Shown one piece after another: positions 58,108 to 64,000 of a stretch of 64,000 nucleotides of DNA; position 1 is the stretch's first letter; each line of letters opens with the position of its first letter. Location: assembly GCA_963662155.1 (NCBI GenBank), contig OY759265.1:10754193-10818192 (forward strand), given 5' to 3'. This DNA comes from Lamellibrachia columna (lineage: Eukaryota; Annelida; Polychaeta; Sabellida; Siboglinidae). The notes beneath the pieces are model-generated. The model was not told where the DNA came from. It did no database searches and saw only the letters and a list, made by a program, of their open reading frames with translations. The position numbers and the translations under genes were made by a program.

Positions 58108-58355
58108 CGACAGTTCTCCTCGCCTGAACAGTTTACCACTGGCCCGTTCACCACCGTACCGATCACCTCCAAGCTGCAGCAACAGTTCATCAGTGGCCCG
58201 TCGTTCATCAATGCCCACACCACCCTTTCCTCCCAGTGGTCTGACCAATCGGACCAGCACCATTGGCCAGAGCCCCCACACCCCCTCCTCCCAGCGGTCT
58301 TACCAATCGGACCAGCACCATTGGCCAGAGCCCCACACCTCATCATCATTCTCAG
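58108..58355 (+). CDS. DUF4806-like gene, exon 3 (Ser/Pro-rich)
   Basis: GGTCAG acceptor, CAG|GTACC donor, phases 2 in and 1 out. Encodes a Ser/Pro-rich region. A 58-bp tandem duplication (units near 58244 and 58302) is read in two different frames, giving TNRTSTIGQSPHTP and then YQSDQHHWPEPHTS. Confidence 0.7.
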
Positions 58356-58897
58356 GTACCTCATGTTAAATTGTTTGCTTTAATACTATCAATTTGATAT
58401 ATGTTGATCAGGACTGTGGGTTATTAGCCAAGCCAAATACAGTGTTGTTTTTTATATTGAACATTTCAGAACAGGTGGAATAGTGGTGACTATGTGACAT
58501 GGCAGGGTAGCAGTGAATATTATAATAAACATGCCTGAGCTAATCATGATTCCCTACAGCAGTTCTCTTGTTAGTATGTTAAATCCTTGCTCCCAAACAA
58601 GCACCTCTTCTGTGAGTCAACTGCACTGAACATGACACACATTTCGTGTCATAATATTTACCCTTTTATAATGCCCAGTGTGCATTGGTGACTGGTTTTT
58701 TGTTCTTGTACAATGCAACTATGCCCATGACTTATCTCTCCCTTCTCCTCTCAGTGACGTTGTTCCATTCAATAAATAAGGAACCACTTTATTGTTACCA
58801 TAGAGGTGGTTTACAAGTCTGGGGCCACAGCATAATCATTAGTGTAATATTTAATATTTTTTTCAATAATTATACTTGTTTCTTTCCTGGCTGGCAG

Positions 58898-59115
58898 CCA
58901 CTGATAGAAGAATCCTCACACTCCTGGAGGAGCTGAAGAATCAAGGCAGGCAAACGCAGGCCATGCTCAAACAAATTTTGAGCAATCAAGGTTCTGCTGT
59001 TGGTGGAAGCTTGGTGGCGGAACTCCCAGAAGGAGTGGAGTTTCCACTGATGAACCTGCAGCACATGCAGGAGGTGGAGAGACTGCTCTGTGGACGAGAT
59101 ATAGAAAAGAATGTG
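58898..59115 (+). CDS. DUF4806-like gene, exon 4
   Basis: CTGGCAG acceptor, GTG|GTATGT donor, phase 0 out. Encodes the coiled-coil segment and FPLMNLQHMQEVERLLCGRD leading into DUF4806. Confidence 0.75.
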
Positions 59116-59961
59116 GTATGTATACTATACATCAGCTGTAGCCACTGTCATGCATGTCTCAAACAAACACATATCTCTGCACACAGTCTGTTATATAATT
59201 TGATGATGTTGTTTAGCTTGTTATTTGAAACATATTGTGCACTTCCAGAGTTTGTTGATATACACATATTTAGAAATGGGATAAACCTCTATGCATGCAA
59301 GACAAATGCTCAGGGCTGTGAAACTGTCACATGTATGTCATAGTTGCAAGGGAGTTTCTAGATAAGTGTTTATTGTATAATAAAACCCAATATGAATTTA
59401 GTTTTTGGTAGGGGAAAGTGGGGCAATATAGATACTACAGTGGTATGATGTAAACAATGTAATAATAGGGGGCCTACATGTTTAATTGTCACCACCCATC
59501 ATATCAGCAAGTTCACTGAGGCTGATGTCAACCACGATACCATTTGTTAATTGATTTCGAACAGCCAGTATTGTTCTATATGACGTGGGCATTGGCCCTT
59601 TTATCCATAACACGAGTAATTCTTAAAATGCTGAGTGACTTTGCGTTTCCACAGCCTAAAATATGCATTCGCATATTCACATAGACCTGTGCGATTATGC
59701 TCAACTATCACAAGGTTATGGTGTATAACAGCACAGGTTACATTTTGCTAAATACATTTTTGTCTTATTGGAGTTGTAATCTGGTAACTGGCAGTTGTCA
59801 AATACTACATATCCTAGTTACCGAGGCCAAATTATGCCCTTTTGGCATAAATAGTTAATTAGCTATGGTGCATTATACCTTAGGGATACGGACATTCCCC
59901 TACTTGGCAAACATACATTGGTGTTTATGGGATTAAAAGTAATGCATCTTTGTTGTTGCAG

Positions 59962-60121
59962 TTGGCATTCCTTGGCACCATTGGAGGAGAAAATACAAAT
60001 GACACTGTCCGCCGCACTATGTGACATGTGCTGTCGACTGACCTGGCCAAGCAGCTTAACTGGACGGGGAAGGGCACCAAAACAGCATTTTCTGGTGCCA
60101 AGATCCAGCTACTAATTGCAA
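59962..60121 (+). CDS. DUF4806-like gene, exon 5 with in-frame TGA
   Basis: TTGCAG acceptor, A|GTAAGA donor. Encodes the core of the domain. The TGA at 60022-60024 lies between DTVRRTM and HVLSTDLAKQLNW; sequence on both sides is conserved in the same frame, so there is no frameshift. Confidence 0.7.
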
Positions 60122-60482
60122 GTAAGAAACGTTTTGGTTGTTCTGTATTTGAAAAAATATATTATGTAATTTTTAATTAATGAAAGCTTATTTGGTCAAG
60201 GTTATTTTCACCAAGGAGGAGTACCGGTATATCTATAATATACATAGGATGTCTAAAATAGCATAACTGAAATGTCTGCTGCTAACAATTTAAAATTACA
60301 GTTCCTTTGTAATTATTGCTGTTTTAAGGGTTCCTATTGACTAATTATCAGTTAATATTCTTGAACCCCAAAGACATTTCATTGCTGATCATCCAAGTAA
60401 GCATAAAGAAAACATTATTGCTGGTACATGTGGACAGCAAACAACGGTGTCTCCTAATATATCGCAGAAGTATAAATATCTC

Positions 60483-60612
60483 AGAAGGCAGGTTACACAT
60501 AGATAACAAAATGTTGGACTCTTGATAAGCCAATGGCTTCCTTGTCCACTTGCCATCTGGGTGTTTTGTCTTGGATGTCGTTAAATCTTTGTAAATCTTG
60601 TTCAATCTCATG
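60483..60612 (+). mobile_element. CR1-like LINE 3' UTR fragment in DUF4806-like intron 5
   Basis: Carries the GGTTACACATAGAT, TTGGACTCTTGATAAGCCAA and CTTGTCCACTTGCCATCTGG blocks and a AAATCTTGTTCAATCT tail. Confidence 0.75.
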
Positions 60613-60762
60613 TCCACAAATGTTGACACCTTAGCACCGGACAAATTGGGTTCTGTTGAATATGACTATTCCGGTGAATATTAGAGCAGATACATCAGAT
60701 AAAACTGCAAAACAATGTAGCTATGTTATATAAACGTAATTGCATTATTATATTAATTGCAG

Positions 60763-60935
60763 AAGCGGTATGGTCTTGCCAACGCACTACAGACTCGGAA
60801 GTGGAGAAGGTGATGAAGGACTGGCTGAGGTACGCCAAGGATCGCGATGGGGGTTGGATGAGGAGGACCTTGGCCAAAACTCCTACAGCCAGTCCTGAGA
60901 GAGAGGAGAGCGCTGATGATCTTAATCAGTATTAG
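60763..60935 (+). CDS. DUF4806-like gene, exon 6 and stop
   Basis: ATTGCAG acceptor. Encodes TDSEVEKVMKDWLRYAKDRD and an acidic tail ending ADDLNQY before TAG. Confidence 0.75.
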
Positions 60936-61497
60936 ATGAATTTGACATTCCAGGCCGGGGCCATGGTGGCTATTTTATTGCTCTCTTGGTTGGAAGCCCG
61001 GGGCCGAAGAAATTTTTTTTCTTTTCTCTCTTTGTGCCCCATTTATATCTGAAAATTCTCACTTTCACCGAAGAGGAAATTTGTGTGCCAACCATCTAAT
61101 TCTGTGTGATCTACGTAGAGGTTTATGTAGTTGTATTTTGTCATTGTATTTGAAAGATCTGCATGAAAGCAGCGTTGCATTATATAATTATCATGGAGCT
61201 CTCTTGGAGGGGGGGGGGCAGTATTGTAGTTGTCTGTCATTATTTGGAAAGCATGGATAAATGCCTATTATAATTATATTAATATGCTCTCTTGAGTTGG
61301 GGTAAATATACCATGTTTCTGACTTATTTTTTTCACAATATAATGATTTGGATAAAACTGTATAATAGTGTTATGTTGGAGGTGGGTGCAGTGCCATTGA
61401 ATTAACTGTAATCTGTTTATGGGTAGTATTTTCAGAAATTGTTTTTCATGTTACAACAATCTTGTGTGTGTCATGTTATGTTTTACAGTTCCATATT

Positions 61498-61503
61498 AAT
61501 AAA
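61498..61503 (+). terminator. Candidate polyadenylation signal AATAAA
   Basis: AATAAA lies about 560 bp downstream of the DUF4806-like stop codon, before a tandem-repeat array. It is the clearest signal in the expected place but is unproven. Confidence 0.35.
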
Positions 61504-61599
61504 CATTAACAACCAAGACCAATGTTTTCATTACAGGCATATTGCTTATATACTACGTAACTGATGTCCAGTGTTTCAGCACACAGAATAAGTACACAT

Positions 61600-62065
61600 T
61601 GGCCCAACAAAAAACACCTATTGAATAAGTATGCATTAGCCCAATGCTGGCCCAATGAAAATACAACCACATTGGCCCAGTGGAAGTGTAGTACAAACCC
61701 ATGTTGACCCAACGTTGGCGCAATGAAAATACAACATACACATGTAACAACCACATTGGCCCAATAGAAGTGTAGTACAAAACTATGTTGGCCCAACGTT
61801 GGCCCAATGGAAGTGTGGTACAAACCCAAGTTGGCACAATGAAAATACAACATACACGTGTAACAACCACATTGGCCCAACGGAAGTGTAGTACAAACCT
61901 ACGTTGGCCCAATGGAAGTGTAGTACAAACCCACGTTGGCCCAACATTATGCCAACCAGTTGGGCCAACGTAGGGCCGATGAGCAAAATGACGGCCCACC
62001 GTGGGTAGCCAACGTTGGGCCAACGCCAAATACTCACGTTGGCCCAACGTAAGCCTGCTATCTGG
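61600..62065. repeat. TTGGCCCAA-rich complex tandem array
   Basis: Irregular units contain CATTGGCCCAATGGAAGTGT, AGTACAAACCCACGTTGGCC and AATGAAAATACAACATACAC in varying order. The palindromic TTGGGCCAA core recurs many times. Open frames across it are artefacts of the repeat. Confidence 0.9.
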
Positions 62066-62348
62066 GTAGGCTATGAAATATATAAAAACAAAATGACATG
62101 CCACATTTTGCATCTGACCAATGTCGTTATAATTTGACTAATACAGTTTTATCCGAGTTGAATTGGAATTGATGAAAAGTTGTGTGAATTAGATTGAAAA
62201 AATCAAAACAGATTGCTTTAGAAATTGAATTGGAACTGAAATATGCAAAGTAAGGTGAATTGAGCTGAATATTTACTCGTATTCACCAGGAAAAACTGTC
62301 ATAAACCGGGACAAACTGTCCAAAACTGAAATTAGCATATCATCTAGT

Positions 62349-62487
62349 CATTGTAACAAGATCTAGTCCAATGAGACACATACTGTGTTAAGGGCTGCCA
62401 TGCAGATTATCAAATGCCACTGTAACAAGATCCAGTCCAAGGAGACACATACTGTGTTAAGGGCTGTCATGCAGATTACCGAATGTC
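62349..62487. repeat. 69-bp tandem duplication
   Basis: Two copies containing TGTAACAAGATCTAGTCCAA, GAGACACATACTGTGTTAAG and CATGCAGATTA, with a few differences. Confidence 0.92.
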
Positions 62488-62489
62488 AT

Positions 62490-64000
62490 TGCTGCTGCAC
62501 TTTCTGAATGTAATTTTTTATATTTATAGTCAACTATTATATTATATGAATTTTGTTATGTTTGAAAATTCTGGGGTTTCATTTCGATTTGGTATTTATG
62601 AGATTTCACACATTGAATCACCTTTCTGAGTGATCCAATAATAGAACCCCCAGGTCTGCTAGTAGCTAAAACACACAATTTGCCATCAGTACACAAGTCA
62701 TGTTCTTATGTGGATGGCATCCTCTGTTATCTGACTGCCTCACAACTTGACACAGAACTAAATCTGTATCATTTACAACATTTCATTAGAATGCCTGCTA
62801 ATGTGTTTACATATATTGTGTGAATGTCACAGTAATTGCTGTAGCACTTAATTACTAGCTAATTAGTTGAGTAAGTGACATCTTGGAATTGTGTATTAAT
62901 CTTATGCTAACTAACAAAATACAAGGACGATTAATGTACTCGTATATTAAATCATGTTTCGTATGTGAACATAATTATTTAATATTTATCAACAACATGT
63001 TATTTGTATGCTGATGGACACAAGATGGACTTCACTAGGCTATTTAATAATAACTAAAACAATACATTTGAAAGAGAAATTGCAGCCTTTATATTTTAAA
63101 CCTTTATTAAAACTAACATCAGATTCAGAGGTCCTCACAACTTTATTGGGTAAATACTAAAAGTTAAAGTCACATCAGGGTATTCAGTCAATATTTTTTT
63201 AATGTTGTGGATAATGTCAATGAGTCAGCAAAACACTAAACTGTCATCTCATGTTCACTGTATGTATGTATGTATGCATATTTTGGTAGCATCATTTGTG
63301 CTCTTATAATACAACATTATTAATCATCACCATCTGTATCAAACAAGGCCCAGTGGCTGGACACTGGTTTTCCACTGGCTTGTTGACCTTAATTACAGAC
63401 TGCTCCTACCCTGATGTAATCTACTAATGAGATAGACTGCTAGCCACCCTTATAGTAAAGGATTACAACATAAAAATTGGGTCAACAAGAAAACTGGATG
63501 GTAGATACAGCAGAATACAAATAATTAAGGCAGGTTAAAACAGTTCACTAATGTGCACTTGCAGTGGAAGGTAGATGTAAATTTCTTGGTGATTTGAGCA
63601 GGTTCGAATCCTGCTGTGTTGCATTTACTGTACAAAACATTCCTGGTTGTGGGCATAATCACCAGAATATTGCACTACTTTTCGCTGCCATTAAACATGT
63701 CTACTTATTATTGAGAATACTTGTCAGTTCATAATTTAGCTATTCTTAAATACATTGACTGGACCTGGACTCAGAGTTGGCTATTTATTTGGTTCTGAGT
63801 GGGCCTATGCCCTCCAACTCTAGCTTTATGAAACAGGTTCTCTGTCGTTCAACTTGATATTATATTATAACATTTGATAGACAGTGACTATAAATTCACA
63901 TGTCCTTCCATTTCTATGTATTAATCATCACCATGTGTGTCAAACAGTGCCCAGTCACTGAACTCTGTTTTTTTCTAGTTTATTGACCTTAATTAATTAC
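62490..64000. other. Intergenic stretch, no gene seen; separated direct repeat
   Basis: No coding region recognised. About 63318-63400 and 63919-64000 are diverged direct copies starting ATTAATCATCACCAT and including TTGACCTTAATTA, about 600 bp apart, so a longer tandem unit may continue past the window. Confidence 0.7.
63598..63614 (+). other. tRNA-like T-arm / B-box
   Basis: GCAGG TTCGAAT CCTGC forms a perfect 5-bp stem with a 7-base loop and fits a polymerase III B box. I cannot fold the rest of a tRNA upstream, so it is at best a tRNA or SINE relic. Confidence 0.3.

Larger units (their letters stand above)
57240..60935 (+). pseudogene. DUF4806-like gene, six exons, with one in-frame TGA
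   Basis: Exons: 57240-57435, 57830-57890, 58108-58355, 58898-59115, 59962-60121, 60763-60935. All sites are GT-AG and all phases agree (1056 bp, 352 codons with stop). The N-terminus reads MYVIVEFTEANKGG and a CLWP motif, as in this group of uncharacterised invertebrate and fish proteins. The middle is Ser/Pro-rich. Residues about 169-197 look like a short coiled coil (RRILTLLEELKNQGRQTQAM). The C-terminal DUF4806-like domain reads LAFLGTIGGEN, LAKQLNWTGKGTKTAF and VMKDWLRYAKDRDGG. Codon 262 (60022-60024) is TGA. CGA to TGA would explain it, so this may be a pseudogene, a null allele or a sequence error. Function unknown. Confidence 0.75.

Noticed and set aside
60022..60024. TGA read as selenocysteine
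   Set aside because: The family is not known to contain selenocysteine, and no SECIS-like structure was recognised in the downstream sequence.
63598..63614. A complete tRNA gene
   Set aside because: Only the T-arm folds. No matching acceptor, D-arm or anticodon arm can be found upstream.

Overview
This is a eukaryotic, animal-type window. It has spliced genes with GT-AG introns, many long microsatellites, degenerate CR1/Jockey-group LINEs, hAT and other DNA-transposon remnants, and TTAGGG-type repeats. The mix of a CYP4 cytochrome P450, a DUF4806-type gene, a THAP-domain remnant and CR1-like LINEs fits a marine invertebrate (lancelet, mollusc or similar). The species cannot be named from the sequence. 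Most of the DNA is repeat.

The main gene is a CYP4-family P450 on the minus strand. I reconstruct it as 11 exons from 54172 down to 24435. All intron phases agree and the CDS is 1506 bp (501 aa plus stop), with the C-helix, I-helix, ExxR and heme-Cys motifs present. A second, similar gene starts at 10703. Its exons 1 and 2 (10500-10703, 1381-1525) are in the window and the rest runs off the left edge. A third, isolated first exon lies at 23104-23310, just downstream of the complete gene's stop. Together these look like a head-to-tail CYP4 array transcribed right to left.

The array was built by a segmental duplication: 1 to about 11308 (block A) matches 35688 to about 54767 (block B). Both blocks share a dead hAT transposase, a dead Jockey-like LINE, a 1.6-kb inverted-repeat element, an ORF1-like LINE remnant and CYP4 exons 1 and 2. 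Differences between the blocks date later events. Block A gained a CR1 3' fragment (464-918). Block B gained an 8877-bp element (40510-49386) flanked by a 6-bp CACTTC duplication, and block A preserves the empty site at 5534-5539.

That 8.9-kb element is the most unusual object here. It is a non-coding, near-palindromic foldback structure. Its arms carry promoter-like motifs (CCAAT, CACGTG, TGACGTCA, YY1-like, DR1), TTAGGG tracts and several nested minisatellites, including a 437-bp higher-order repeat. A 67-bp perfect hairpin lies near its centre.

Other content: between the CYP4 genes (11.3-23 kb) are repeats, (AT)77, (CAG)74 and a two-exon THAP-domain remnant. CYP4 introns 4 and 5 hold a long CR1-like element (ORF1 with an SGNH-esterase-like domain plus EN/RT) and a 5'-truncated relative. 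To the right of the CYP4 start are a LINE with an uninterrupted 512-aa RT ORF (55027-56565) and a six-exon plus-strand DUF4806-like gene (57240-60935) with one in-frame TGA. The last 3 kb is intergenic DNA with short tandem and direct repeats.
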